Shown piece by piece: positions 24,240-38,005 of a stretch of DNA of 64,000 nt. Numbering within the stretch: position 1 is the stretch's first letter; every line of letters begins with the position of its first letter. Position numbers and translations under genes: made by a program. The notes under the pieces are model-generated. The model searched no databases. It was not told where the DNA came from and worked only from the letters and a program-made list of their open reading frames with translations. Origin of the DNA: Linepithema humile (lineage: Eukaryota; Arthropoda; Insecta; Hymenoptera; Formicidae); contig NC_090128.1 in the NCBI RefSeq assembly GCF_040581485.1, positions 38,036,931-38,100,930 on the forward strand. The letters are read 5' to 3'.

Positions 24240-24835
24240 GGGTGGACAGAAGAGGTTGTACTCTCACGAGCGAGACAGGGACGGACGGCGAACGAGGGAA
24301 ACGAGGGGAAGCAGAGAGGGCGATGGAGAGAGGAAGGTGCTGAGGAACGAGAGAAAGGAGAAACCCGACGAACGATGGGATAACCCCGTGAGTGGTCAAA
24401 GGCGTCGGAGCGAGATGGTTGACTGTCGCGACGAGGGGGATGAAACTGCTCACGGGGGAAAAGGTGTCGTAATGAAGCTCTGCGAGAGTGAAAGATAAAA
24501 CGAGACGGGAAATAAGTGGTAGGGGTATGTAGAGGGAAAGGGAGCGCAGAAAAGCCGCCAAGAGGAAAAAGGAGCACTAGAATTCTGAAGTTAGGAGAAG
24601 GGGAGAGGGGCGATGGGGGACAACACCGTAGGCGAAAAAAGGAGAGACGCCAAAGGGGGGCAGGAAAATAGAGAAGGATTGTCACGCTCGACACTTTAGT
24701 GGGGGGTGAAACTGGTGGGGCGGTGTGGAGTGGCGCGAAAAAGGAGAGAGAAAGAGAGAGGAAGGGAGAGAGAGAGAGGCAGAAGAGAGGGAGAGAGAGA
24801 GAGAGAGCAGGATAGACAGAGGAGGGGTTGGAACG
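24240..24835. repeat. Purine-rich (GA/GGA) tract of about 600 bp
   Basis: The + strand is dominated by G and A for about 600 bp, with runs of GAGAGAGA near 24727-24810. Long open frames on the minus strand here (up to 182 codons) arise because stop codons are scarce in such sequence, so I do not call them genes. GA-rich tracts like this in insects often lie in promoters and bind GAGA-factor-type proteins; that role is inferred. Confidence 0.7.
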
Positions 24836-25019
24836 CGTAGAGACACAGAGCCATAAGAGGGTTGATGGCGGCCGGGGTTGGCCCCAGTAGCACAGTCGCG
24901 CGCCAAACTCCCGTAAGAAAGCACATAGCCGGTGCTTCGACCGCGCTCTCGCGCAACCTGCACCCCCACGTCGACGGACGGACGGATTTTTTCCAATCTC
25001 TCGGCGACGAGTTCGAGAG

Positions 25020-25218
25020 TTCGGGCCGCTGACCGGCCATCCTTGTCGCCGCGCGCTTTCGCATCCGCACCTCGAGAGGATGATACTACTACCTGTGACT
25101 ATCGTTGAAGCTGGGTTATTCGAGATACAACCGAGTTTTTCCTAAAGAAAACTGCACTCTCGTCGCAGATCGTCGTTGAGACCATCGAAACGAGCATCGA
25201 AACGGACGGACTTAGCGG
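25020..25218 (+). other. Candidate non-coding leader exon
   Basis: Just downstream of the purine-rich tract the sequence becomes balanced and ends at a good donor (AGCGG then GTAAGCAG at 25219). The position after a promoter-like tract and the donor suggest a transcription start and an untranslated first exon for a + strand gene whose coding exons lie further right. The 5' limit given is a guess. Confidence 0.25.
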
Positions 25219-28200
25219 GTAAGCAGCTATTTGCCATTAAACGTTAATCATATATTGGAGAACAAGTACGTTGATTTCGAGCGGTTGGTGGGATGCTCTG
25301 CGAGACACAGCTGTTGAGAATCTTTATCTGGTTGCGAGCTGTCTAATACGTAATATACGAATCTGATCTGTCAATCGTGTTACTTTAAAAAACATTTCGA
25401 ACGGGTTATTTTAGTACACTGAAAAATACGATATTCTTACGCACAACAGCATCGCCTGCACGTTGATTACTTTGATAAAATATCTGCTATGTGTTAAAGA
25501 ACATCAATGCATTTAAATGATAATCTAATTAAGAGAGAGAGAGAAATGTTTGCGGTATATCTTCGTAAAAAATGCTTTACTAAATTCCATCCTAAAAAAT
25601 AGTTGTGTGCATTGATTGATAATGGATTAGATTTACTTCATAATACAAAAGTTATTTCTCATTAATTGGTATTCTTCAATATTTTAATATTATTTGACTG
25701 GTACTGCAAAGATTTGTTTGCGAAAAAGTTTGTTGATTCCGAAAAATATTGCCGAAAGAACTAGCATGCACGCTATTAAAGGTTAAACGCGAGGTGATCG
25801 CGCTTGTCGCATTTGCCTTGAGTATTTTGTATTGTCGGCGAATATTTATATTCGCGTTTTGCGCGCGGCGTTACATTTTGTGTGACTGGCGCTTGACATA
25901 ATGCAAAAGTTTTCGAATAGCCAGATGCGACTCGTCTCTGCGAGCGAGAGAAACGCACACACCGTCTCTTCGGCGCTTGTTGCTTGTTACTGAAAGTAGT
26001 CTAATTTACCAGAGTGTCTCGTTCGATATACCGGGAACGTATCTCCAGGATCTATGCATATCCTCGCAACAGTGTCGCGTAAATGCTTTCTGATTAGCGG
26101 AATTCTTTTAAATTCATTTTAAAGTTTCGTTAATCGTAAGAACGGTTGTTTTTATGAATATTACCATTACTGTATCGACAATTAAAAATCCAATAATTAA
26201 AAAATGACATAAAAATTTTGTGAAAAAGAATACGAGACTGTCACCTCAAGTGTCAATGAAGTTGTACGTTCTAAATATATCCATCTAACAGTTACAATAA
26301 AAATAGACGTTTTAACTCTCTGTAATACAGATTCTCTGTGGTAAAAATATCAGTGAACATCATCATCGAAACGTATTGAACTTTTTTCATACAAATGTAT
26401 TCCTATAACGAACTCAAATAAAAAATAATTATCAATATTAATTTAATTATTAAACTTTGCAGAAATAACAATTTTTAATTATTTGGTATTTTACTATTAA
26501 TCTCTACAAATAAAGATCTATCGCGATACAGTCAACTTAATATCATCTCGAAAAAAAGTAACGAATCTATACAACTAAAAAAAATCGACAATAAAAATTC
26601 CTTGTATTAGTTTAGAAAGAAATCAATTTGCACTTATTTCAGACAGAATAATGGCTTCCGATTTATGATAATAATTATGATTATGTCAATCAGGTCATGC
26701 AGAGCGATGCTACGTCGCTCGATTTCATCCATTATCGCGAAACAAAGTAGCCTAAGCTCATTATGGCGCGCACTGATCGGACGTGTTGCACACGTGCAAC
26801 CAAACGTAATATTGTGTCGGATGGGAGGCGAGTATACGACAATTTGTTCGACGATTCATCGTTTAAGCGTCGTGAGATTAACGCGCTGTACGTGCTCTGG
26901 CAAATGCTGCAAAATTGAATCTTCATAGCGCGTTACAGGTTCTCTCTCTCTCTCACACTCACACTTTCTCTCCTCCCCCTTTATCTCGCTTTCTCTATTT
27001 CACTCTCTCACTCACATTCTCTCGCCTTCTCGTCGACACAGCTGCAATGTTACTGCGCTTTGGTGAAGATGCCGTGTAAACGCATAAATGCCGCGACGGC
27101 GGCGTCAGCGAAAATATGTACACGTCGATACTTTGGAGAGTGGCGAGTGTTTAGATCCGCGACTGACGGGTGCATCGTTACGCGTGATATAACGGAGATG
27201 ATCCAAGGGCCGTCACTACATGCTAACATCCCGTTAACGGGATTAAGTGCCAATTACGTTCTTACCGCCACGAAATTACGTCGCATGGTTAAACTTCTAA
27301 TTCGATAAGTGGCCGTTAAACTGCACTCAAGCTGTATCTAGCGTATTCCAACAACCAATCGTTTGTTGTTTGCATTGTACGTTTCGTAGTGTAGCAGTGA
27401 TTTCTTTTGAGTGCGATCGCTATGTAAGAGGAATGCATAACCGCCAAAGAACAAAGAAATTATCATCAAAATTAATATCATTTTACACATTGGACATTTC
27501 AATTTATGTGGAAATCACATTTTATAAATTATCCAAAATTTAATTTAAAATATTTTGTAAGTTTTGGATTTATTTGCTCCTAAAAATTAATATTATATTC
27601 AGTGATGATTTATGTTTATTTCTGATGTGGCGTAAAATGTAACACATTTTATGAAATCCGTGCATTCCGTGATTGAAGTTAATAATTGTGAGATTCAGTA
27701 TTTGGATTTTCTTCTCGGATTACTTCTCTCTTGGATTGGTGCAGCTGCATCTCTATTGTAGATAGTGCTTTTACGCTTCTCTGTTTCAACGTTGTTGGTT
27801 TTAAGACGTGTCCCATCGTCGCCGTAAAAGTACGCTTAAACTCGGCGCAATTTATTTCGCTTTATCTCTCTCTACCTTACTTCTCTCTTGCTTGCGTATT
27901 TTACACACGTAGATGATTTCATATGAAATCTTTATTTGCCCCTGTCATCACTGCTTCCAGGTTTTGTAAGTTGTTTTTTACAGGAATATATGTAATGATA
28001 AATTTTTTGCATATGTTTTGCGATTTTGCTTTTCTCTTTAATCTAAAGAAATGTGCGATAAATATCATTGCTCTAAAAATTATTGCAAGTTATTGCGAAG
28101 AACTTGTTAATTGCGGACGCTACAATCTCACGATCGTGTTTCAATTTATCCCGGCCCTCCGTAATTTATACGCAATTTATGCTCAACCCCTCTGCGCAAG

Positions 28201-28880
28201 ACGTAGCATAGACGTTTATCGGGCTCTCAAGCAGTCTCAGATTCATGTAATATATAGGGTGTCACAAACATCGCGCACTTTTCGACCCTAAAACTTCTTT
28301 GGTGAAATGTAAAGCCAATTTTCCAATTTTTCGCGAAAATGTAAATCAAGAATGTAGTTGTCGAAAAAAATTCGCAAATACTCATCGAGACCACGCTTCA
28401 GCGTGTATTCGTATCTTTGAAATTAGCCAGGAGTTAATTGACGTCACTGATATCCGTAGCGCACGCGGTAAATAGCCGTAAGCGATGGCGAAAGCCGGGG
28501 AAAAAAGAAGAGAAGAAAAAACGGGAAGCGCAGGTATAAGGACGTAGAGAGGACAAGGCCGACCCCTGGTAATTTTCATTCCGGACCGAGGCTCTGAGAG
28601 TCTGAAACGTCGTTTAAGGAAATCTTGCCTTAAGTCGAGAGCCGTAGCGTTTAACGCAATTGGAGCTCATTTAAAAATCCCATCAAAAATGTACTCGGAA
28701 ATATCTGCGTGTCCCTGCCTTCCTCTCGCGAGGATCACCAACCGCCCCCCCCCCCCCTCCCTCTTCCGTTGCCGCTACGTCGCCCCTCACTTAAACCACC
28801 TCCGGAGGCTATTTCTGCGGCCCTGTCGTTTCTGCCTTACTATCCACCCTCTTCTTGATCATCACCCCGGTACTACTCTC
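25219..28880. other. Non-coding stretch
   Basis: Mainly AT-rich. A CT/CA-rich patch lies at 26940-27030 and GC-richer islands at 25.77-26.05, 26.7-27.3 and 28.4-28.9 kb. Short frames in these islands have no support. A transposon-end-like motif (TAGGGTGTCACAAAC) occurs at about 28256 without a partner. Confidence 0.4.
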
Positions 28881-28886
28881 TTACAC

Positions 28887-28888
<2 letters not shown>

Positions 28889-28918
<30 letters not shown>
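28889..28918. repeat. (CA)n microsatellite
   Basis: About fifteen CA units, followed by a CT-rich stretch to about 29000. This produces low-complexity open frames on both strands that are not genes. Confidence 0.95.
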
Positions 28919-28919
<1 letters not shown>

Positions 28920-31900
28920 TCTCTCTCTTTCGCTTTCTCTCCGCTCTCCTTCTCTCTCTTGCTTCGTGGTCTTCTTCTTTCTCTCGTTTCCGTCATCGTT
29001 TCCTTCCCTCGAGCATCTGACGAACGCAGCTCGAAGAGCTCGAAAGAGAGACAGAGCTAGGGGCTGTCTGATTGGATTGTAAGCTCGATTTACACTACCT
29101 TCGGTTCTCCGGGCTTCTCTCTTTCTCCCTCTCCTCATTGAACGCGAGCCGACACAGTCCGTCTACGTACCAATTTCACGAACCGGAGCGTTTTAGGAAG
29201 TTAGTGGACAAGCACGAGCGCGAGCGCGACGCGCCGAACAATAAAATAACGCCGACGGTGACCGAGTTACAAAGGACAAGTTACACAGAACTAAATAACG
29301 TTTGTTTAACAAACGTTTGTTTAACGTTTTCTTTTTATATATATATATATATATATATGTTTGTGAGTGTCGAGGTCAGAATTTTGAGCGATGGGTGTAA
29401 CGTTTGTCGACTGAAAAATCGTTTGTTATCGTCGCATTGCAACGAAATCTTTTATGATGTCGAGATTTGTATAGATTTATACGCAAAAAAATGAGAAAAA
29501 TTTACAGTTAAACAACATTATGTATCGTTAATACACAAAAAAATCTTTAAATTCCTTAAATCATTAATAATATTACATTAGAATAAATTTCGTTGATCTT
29601 GGAACATCACATAAGAATAAAAGCGGTTAAAATTGCGCGCGAGTCTTTGACTGAAACTTGAACGAATTCACGCCGCGGTGGTATCGACAGAAGTATCGAC
29701 AACTTCGCATTCGCGAGCATCCGTCGCGCTGTTAGAACGTCGCGCCGAGTTGAATGACTCAATGATTGCAAAGCATCCAGAAAATTTGTTTTCGCAGTAA
29801 TGAAGTGCCACCGTTAACGAACTCATTGTTCACAAGCGGAGTTTTGTTTCTTCGCGTCCTCGCCCCGATTATACGCTTCGCATTATTCGCTGTAACGATT
29901 AAATGGCTGCCCCGCAACTTACTCATTAACGTGCGAAAGTAGTACAGCTTCGGTATGTAACATAAGCTGAAGCCCGCTCCATAAAAAGATACTTTGGCAT
30001 ATAATAGTACTATATATAGTACCGTTATTATTAATACCAGCAAATGCTTCATAGATTACATAAAGCTGTTTAATGTTTATAAAAATATTTTTGTATAAAT
30101 TAAATTTTTGAATCTTGTTTAAATTTGTATTTAAATAATATATTTGATTATATATTAAAAAAATTACATCACAGAGCTTTATTATATACATGAATTAATT
30201 TTACTGTATCATCATGCAATATTAAAAACATTATAATTTGATAAAATTCTAACGGTATTTAATAAAATGATAGAAAGCAATCATAAACTGTGAAAAGATA
30301 AAAAAAAAACGGAAAAGAGAGTGATGAAAGAAAAACGTGTCTATTTTCGATTCGACGAGATAGCCGGCTATTGTGTAGAACAATCTAACAATTTTATTCA
30401 TCTTGATCGTGCAAGTTGGTCATTTATCCATTTATTGCAACAAATATTGCTACATTATAATAGAAGAAGCGCGAGCCAGCAGCAATTATTTTCCAACCAT
30501 GTGCTCTGCTCATATTATTTCATCATTCTAGATTATCTTTTTCGCGTCTCACGTAATCGCGTAAAATACGATAAAAACAGGAAAAAAAACGTTAAATTAA
30601 AACATACATACTTATACAACTTGAATATATAAATAAATTAATTCGCGAAATTTTTTATAACAAAAGCCAACGTTACGGCAAATTGTTAAATAAAACGTAT
30701 ATCATTCTTGAACTCTGTAATGAGAGAAAAACACCACACTTCGTTAATAATTATATCAAACTGTTTGTTGAAATTTTTAATATCTGAAATTTATATCGAT
30801 ACAGCATTTACTATGAATTATGTTCTTCTCTTTATTGCTTTTGCTGCTCATATTTTATCTTATACTCTTTATTGCGCTACGATGCTAATGTAGGCAGACA
30901 CAAGGCAGGCAGCGATTATCCGCAAGTAGTCAATGGCCGACTTTACACCGGCACGACGTAGTTCGTACCAGGCGGAGTTTAATATCGCCGAGCTGCTTGC
31001 TTGCGGCGATGTTGTCACTTCTGCAAGCTCTTCCCCGGCTGGCAAGTATCTTAATCTTTAATTATCGCCCCTCACCGTCCTTAATTACGGCGTAATTGTA
31101 GTTAGATAGCGTATCAGTGTCCCGCGCGCGGAAAAAGTTTGACGGCGGATGCCCGTCGGTGACATCAGCGTGAACGACGTCAATTCCAAGACGTTCAATT
31201 ATCAAGGGCCGATAATCGGCCAGTGAATATAGGCAAGAAGAAAAAGACCAAAGGGGGAGGAAGACGCGGTTAGAAAGAGAAATGAGGATAAACGTGAGCC
31301 TCGCCTTCTTCCTGCAATGAATTTCATGCCAGACGATCGCCGCGTTAACCATCTCACGCGGCGAGAAGATTTCCGAGCTTCTTCTTTTTTAATAATGCTT
31401 TTCCGCCATTTCCTGGCAATGCCTTCGACGCTCGAAGATTTCTTCACACAAATAATTTTAATCCCATAATGAGCGAGAGATCAACATTAGAATATAATCA
31501 TTTTCGCATTAATTCGAAGCACTTTTTGTGTTGATTATTAACCGATATATTTCGCAGCTCAAAATTATAGACTGAATGAAGCTTTACGTAATTCTTCGCT
31601 CGAGTTTTTCCTTTGCTTTTAATCGATAATAACATGTCCGATGGGATCGTCCTCAATGGACGAGAGATTCAAAGGAAAGAGAGTAAAGCCTATATCATCG
31701 AATGCCCGCCGCCGTATGGTTATACATTTTCCGGTAAAGGCAGGCGACCATTACTCCCCAGTGCGAGCATAATTACAATAGGGTGGGGAGAGATACAGGG
31801 GCGATAGCTTACATGTAAATTGCTGCTTAGAGCGTCGATCGTGCCCAACTCTCTATCCCGGCAGCTAGATTAGAAGAAGCAAGGAGCCTCTTACACGCTT

Positions 31901-32829
31901 GACTAGCCACGAGGCTGCGCCACCGTAAAGAAAGAGGATCGAAGGGGTGAGACAGGCTGGATGGTTCGCAAGTGTAAAAAAAGGTGCAACGAAAGACCGA
32001 GCTTCGAGGTAAATAAGGTGAACAAAGAAAGAGAGAGCGACAAAGAGAGCGGAGTATATAGAGGCGGAGAGTGAGCGAAAGTGTGCGGAGGATGATACTC
32101 GAAGGACGCTAATTCGGTGCCGGGACGATAATCAAGCGGAATAACGGTGGATCTCGCCAGCCACTCCGCCTAATCTCGCGCATCTATATCGAAATAAGGA
32201 GAGATAGCGACCGAGAGCGTGAGCTGTGCACGATCTACTCCAACGTTCGTAATTAGCATCCCGTCGGGTGCGGAGGATGAAATAATACGCGTGAAATATA
32301 ATCGTGGCCCCGTCAAATATGTTAGATGGATATCGAGTTTTAACTCCCAAGTTTTCTTATTAATATAAAAACAGGCAATATTAAAGAGAGCAATATTCAT
32401 ATAAAAGATAAATAAAACAACAATTATTTTCTTTATAAAGAGCCCACCGACGCTCATCTCTGTGGAAAAAATAATCTCGACGGTGTGACTATATTCAACG
32501 ACATTCTATAAGCAAGATAAATATAAGATTCCGACTATATTAAGATCGACGACCGTTTTGAAATGACGCATAGTTTTGTAATAAGAACATGCGAGAACGT
32601 CGTCTGGTGTGAAATATCCGACAGAAAAGATCCGACGGAAAAATATCGGCGGACGCGCTATAGCCAATAGCTATAGCCAATGAACTCGCAGCGATTCTTC
32701 CGGCGTCTGTGCGTATAGGCGGCAATCCTATCTACGCGCATACATCTACTTTCGTTCACGATTTTCCTTTCCTGCCTGCAAGGCAGGGGATTGAGGACGT
32801 CGTGAAAGGAATCGGTGAAGAGCGGAGAG

Positions 32830-32830
<1 letters not shown>
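28919..32830. other. Non-coding stretch
   Basis: Contains a (TA)n run at 29336-29358 and, just before it, a duplicated palindromic motif (GTTTGTTTAACAAAC, about 29300-29322). GC-richer islands lie at 29.6-29.9, 30.9-31.45 and 31.6-32.3 kb. No gene is supported. Confidence 0.4.
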
Positions 32831-32863
<33 letters not shown>

Positions 32864-32915
32864 ACGTCGACGACGACGATGATGAAGAAGACGACGACGA
32901 CGACGACGACGACGA
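32831..32915. repeat. Compound trinucleotide repeat (GCC then GAC)
   Basis: About six GCC units run into about twenty GAC units, with one GTC and a short GAT/GAA interruption near 32866-32890. On the minus strand one frame reads as Ala then long Ser runs inside a 121-codon open frame (33023-32658). That frame has no recognisable domain, so I treat this as a microsatellite. Confidence 0.9.
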
Positions 32916-35900
32916 ATCGCGCATGGCATAATTATATAATATTAATTTACTATTAATATTTTTTACTATTAGCAAGTATTTAAAAAATATATTTTTCTGA
33001 TATTGCAGCACTAAATAAAACATTTTTATTATTTTATTTAAACCTATATGTTATGTATTCTATACATTATCATAAAATTTCTATTATGCCGCAAAAAGAA
33101 TTTATTAAGATAAAGATATATTGTAACAAAAATAAAAAGTTGGTTAAACTTCGCCAAATTTCTTACTCAATATTGACGAATGCAAAAGGAGGATGTTATC
33201 ACATTTAAGTTAATTCAATTTTTGTTGGATCTGTTATCAACAAGCGGATATCGAGTCAACAAATATCATTTCATGGGTTATCACAATTATTAATAGCTCA
33301 ATAATTTTTTATATTAAACACTTTTCTATTATTAAGCTTGCTAGTCACAATTTCACGATAAGGTACTTGTGAGCAATGTCCTCCGAAAATATGTCAATTA
33401 CGTGCAATATCTATAACGAGAACTTTAAAAAGCGAGATTGCTGACACTAACATTTAAAATTAAATCCCCTCTTAATGGTAATGGCGAATCTTGTGGAAAA
33501 CAGCCGACGATAAAATTAGAGGCAAAGCCTCGAACGCCTGTAAAATTTTATTTTATTCGCCAACCGGAAATTCGAGTTGGATTTCTCTAACTACGTCCAG
33601 TAACATTCTCATAAGCGTTTCAATTCTATTATGAGACCCGTAAAAACCATGTACAACTCTCTCTCTAAATATAATAATCCTAAATAGTAATCTTAAATAT
33701 AATAATCTAATAAATAATCTACATAGAATACATATTACAATCTTTTCTTGTGAAACGATCTTGTGATACACGATTTGTACGGATAAAAACACAAAACTAC
33801 ATTTGTTCTACTTAATATCATTAATATAATTTATAATAAAATATGGAAATTTATATAAGTCATATAATCAATACTTTAGATATAAGGAATATTTTTTCAA
33901 CAGTATAAAACTAATAAATTACATTTAATAAGAAACATAAAATTAGCTTTAATTTGTTACTGCTATGGGATTATTCGCTAGTAAATTTGCAGATTGCATA
34001 ATCTTAAAATCTTTCTTCGAGATGGAAAATATCCCATCCTACGATATTCTGCACGTAGATTAGAGAGCCGCTCGAGGTTGATTTTAAATCCTTGGCGCCG
34101 GAAGTTCTCTTGCCAGGGAATACTAAAGTAAATCGTCGCGATTCTAAATCCTACTTCTCGACGTGACAAACAAAACAATTTCCTTCATGTATAGAAAACC
34201 AATTGCAACCGGAATTGAAATAGAACACAAAAAAAAAACGAAGCGTTCCATAATAACGCTTCTTCAATTAATAAAATAGCCATAAGATAAAAGATTTCCG
34301 AAAAACCGTATATACGTCGTTAAGGAAGATTAAAAAACTTGTGCGACGCGTTATAATACGTTCGCGCGCGCAATTCAGCCTTCGTCGACGAAATCACGTC
34401 TGTGCGACGCGCGTGCAAGCAGGGACGATCATTCGCGCGCACGCTCGCGCGCGGATTGCGGTCTAAGCATTGCATAGACGCATCGCTTGCACCCCCGTCC
34501 CTTCCCTTCCTTTCTCGCCGTCGCGATTGCTCGAATATATCCTCGCGCTGACGCGCGTGTCGTGAGCGCACGCGAAGCCGGGATCGCATTCACGTAAATA
34601 CCCGACCGTATAACGGGTGCGCATAAAGGAGAAGGTACATATGAAATATGAAGAGAATAAGAGCACAGAAAGAGAGAAAGAGAGAAAACGAGAAGAGGAG
34701 AGAAGTGGCATATATAGCGACCAGGTAATAGCGAGGAACCATCCGGCAGAAAATCTCTTCCGCTGAATATAGTTCGAGAGGATGGAAGAAGAAGGCGAGG
34801 GTGGAAGAGAGTATAATATAATGAATATACGCGAGATGTCATGCAATGCATACTAAAGCTTCTCTGACCGTTCGCGAGTTACCGCGACTTTTACCATCGC
34901 TTTTTCCAGTCCTCTCTCCCGCCACCGGTTAAGCCGACAGGCAGCTGTTAAGCCGCGAGTCGGATTGTCTTTCTGTTTTGTCGGGATCATCTTCGCCGAG
35001 ACACGCCGTAGAGACACATTCCTCCTCGTTCTCACGACAATTCAGCTTTCTCCATGCCGGGCAATCGCCCCCGCGGACACAAATCCACGCTTGAGCTCGC
35101 AGAGTTCTTCAATATAATATCGAGATTGCATTTTCGCGACATAAATATCAGGTCGGCAACTTTTAATGAGGCACACCAACAACGTGGTTTATTAGCCTCT
35201 AAAAGCCAAAGCGACGTGCGATTTGCATTTCGCAAATTATTCACTAGTCGATAACATCTACAATTTTATCGTAATCATTAAAGCATTTGCATCGCAAAAA
35301 TTTTAATGGAACTGTCCTGTCACGAAGCTAAAGTTAATCTAGAATCACTCTGCGCATATTATTTATGCAATATAAATAAATAATTAATTGAAACAAAAAA
35401 AAATAATTGCACGAAATAATGGGACAATTTATTTTGAACAAAATTTTTATATCTACTAATTTTTTAATATACCTGAAATTACGACAAACTTAAAATTATT
35501 GTACGTTCTACTTTATTTAACATTGACGGTAATCAATACGCGATTGTGATGACGTAAAAAATTACGGACACGCTATTTAATCGCTATTATTGAAACAGTC
35601 GGCAGATTCCAATACGCTAAATTTGTCGAATTGTCAGCTGAATATCGTCGCGTTACCAGTGCTCACTCTTTTGTCTATCGTTCCCGTTGTCTATTGAGCA
35701 TTTCGCGCAATGGTATCATTATCGCTCGTATCCAATTTCGCGATCCAACCGAAACGATGGATCATTAGGCACGAATTCGACCATCAAGCCATAAGCAATT
35801 AACTGCGTCACCCGTTAAGTACGGTCAACTGGATAAACGCCGATTTGCCATATTTATTGCAGTGGGGGGAAAAAAAAAACTTATCGCAATTGTTTTTAAC

Positions 35901-37959
35901 TTGCTAAAATGTAAATAAGAAATTATTCCAAGAAGAAATAGTCGGAATAAAGTAGTTTCATCAAAAATAATGCATCTTTAAAAAAAAACGAAACAAAATG
36001 GTGAATCTGAAATAAATGAATAGATGCGACATACGCATAAAATGTAGTGTACAACAAGACTAATAAAAAAGCCATATGAAAGAAGCTCTCTTAGAATCGC
36101 GAGAATTGTGAGAACTAAATTAAACAATTAGTCGCATTATCGCGGCGGCTAATTTATGCGAGAATAATCCGTGAGCTAAAACTGTATTTGCTCGTGATAA
36201 CACCGGTAAGTAAATATTCATGAGTCTTTGAGATATTCAAATCTGAAACAGAACGCTATTACTGTTAACGCCGGTCACTCATAACTGTCTCCAAGAGGCA
36301 AGAGCGTTGGCAAATCACCATTCTATCTCATTATCACTCTTAAGGCTCTTCTTAAAGTTTAATGACAAACTAATGTAAAGTCTTGCATGTTAATTCGATA
36401 AAAAGTTATCTTTATAATCTTTATTTTATCTCCTCTAATATTGTGATGTTAAAATTAGATGGGTACTTAATAATAAACACAGAAGACAAAAAGAGTGACA
36501 GTATTTGATTTAACACGGTGTACTAATGCACTTGTGTTTAGGTAATCCGATATTCATGATCCGTTGATTCTTTTGGTTTTCATCGAAATGCTGACATAAA
36601 TCGGTAATGCGTTTATATTAAGCGTCAGATATCTAAGAACAAGTATGCAAATAATACTTTGTACCAAAAACTTCTACCACAAGAGATGAAAAATAATTTC
36701 CATTTCGTTCAATTCTACCGATATAAAATCGCAAAAGTCGCGAATGCGAGTTATCCGAAAACGAGTGATCGACGGCATTTGCCGAATTCACCGAATCCCG
36801 CCGATAAATTCGCGTGGCACACCGGAAAGCTGTAAATTCGATAAATACCGCACGCTCGCACGACGGTTAAAGCTGCGCGGCTCGGTCACCCAGTTCATTC
36901 GCAAAAATTAACGCTTAAGCCCGGCCGGATAAAACGCTACTGAACGACCATTGATCCCCATAAGCTCTCCAGTCGTGCTCCCTGATATCCGACGCGGAAT
37001 CGCGCGTATATGCGGCGAGATTACACGCACGTCCTCGCTACGTGCTCGCCACTTAGACGAGATGAATCCCGGCGCGATGGACATGTATAGAGCGATCTAA
37101 AAAAGGAGTCGAAAATGTGGTGGACATAATACTCACTAGAATAGACGGAGAATGGTCAATCAACGCAAATCCTACATGCATGAAAACTTATACAGAAATA
37201 CACATAATTTGTTTTCTTTGCGAGAATGACAATTGGATACAAAATAGGATACGCTACAGCAAACAGTTTTATCCTCGTGTGCTTATTCGTTTGTATTTCG
37301 GCTTGCTTAGAAATAAATTCGAAATAAAATAAAAAAAGAGTAGACATTGAAAATATGTTAACTTAACATCTTCTTTTCTAAGTTCTATAAGTCACTTGAA
37401 TGTTTTGATCGTTTTTTGGATCACCCTATATACACGATCGGTATTTTTATATCTCTTTCCTAGACCCTAACTCCCGTACACTCGCGTATATTCTCGTTGT
37501 CGGCGCGATATTTCAGTTAGCAAGCGAAATAAAAGCGCTTTGGCGGATGCAAAACAAAAATCGAGTGAATAAATTTCACGATCGTAAAAAAAAAAAAAAA
37601 ACATTCGTTTGCGCACTTAACAATTTCGAATCAGATAGTTGATATGCATGCGTGGCGATTAGTAGGGATTGCTACGACAAAGTATGATGTACGTTATAAT
37701 TGGTGTTATCAAAACAGTATTATTGGTTATCATCGAACGAGAAACAAGATCATAAAAGATTCCTTTAGTGACTTTAAATGGAAGTTAAAAGATGAATTAA
37801 ATTTACAGATAGAAATAATTTCATTGACGTCACATGTATTATTTCTGACAACATTATCAAGAGAATAATAACATCAGTGTCAAGCCCTTAATGAAAGAAA
37901 TTTATTTAATATCTTTATTTGCAGCTTGATGTTATCATTAATAAATAATGTCATGATGT

Positions 37960-37961
<2 letters not shown>
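32916..37961. other. Non-coding stretch
   Basis: Long AT-rich sequence with islands at 34.35-35.1 and 36.7-37.1 kb. Purine-rich sequence at about 34.65-34.85 kb gives long minus-strand frames by composition alone. A donor-like GTAAGT at 36206 follows a short open stretch but has no acceptor. Confidence 0.4.

Positions 37962-37999
<38 letters not shown>
37962..37999. repeat. (AT)n microsatellite
   Basis: About nineteen uninterrupted AT units. Confidence 0.95.

Positions 38000-38005
<6 letters not shown>

Noticed and set aside
24146..25070. Long minus-strand frames of 104-182 codons
   Set aside because: They are the reverse strand of a purine-rich tract. The predicted peptides are Pro/Ser/Leu low-complexity, a composition effect.
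28256..28290. TAGGGTGTCACAAACATCGC as a transposon end
   Set aside because: It resembles mariner-type ends, but no inverted partner, target duplication or coding remnant was found nearby.
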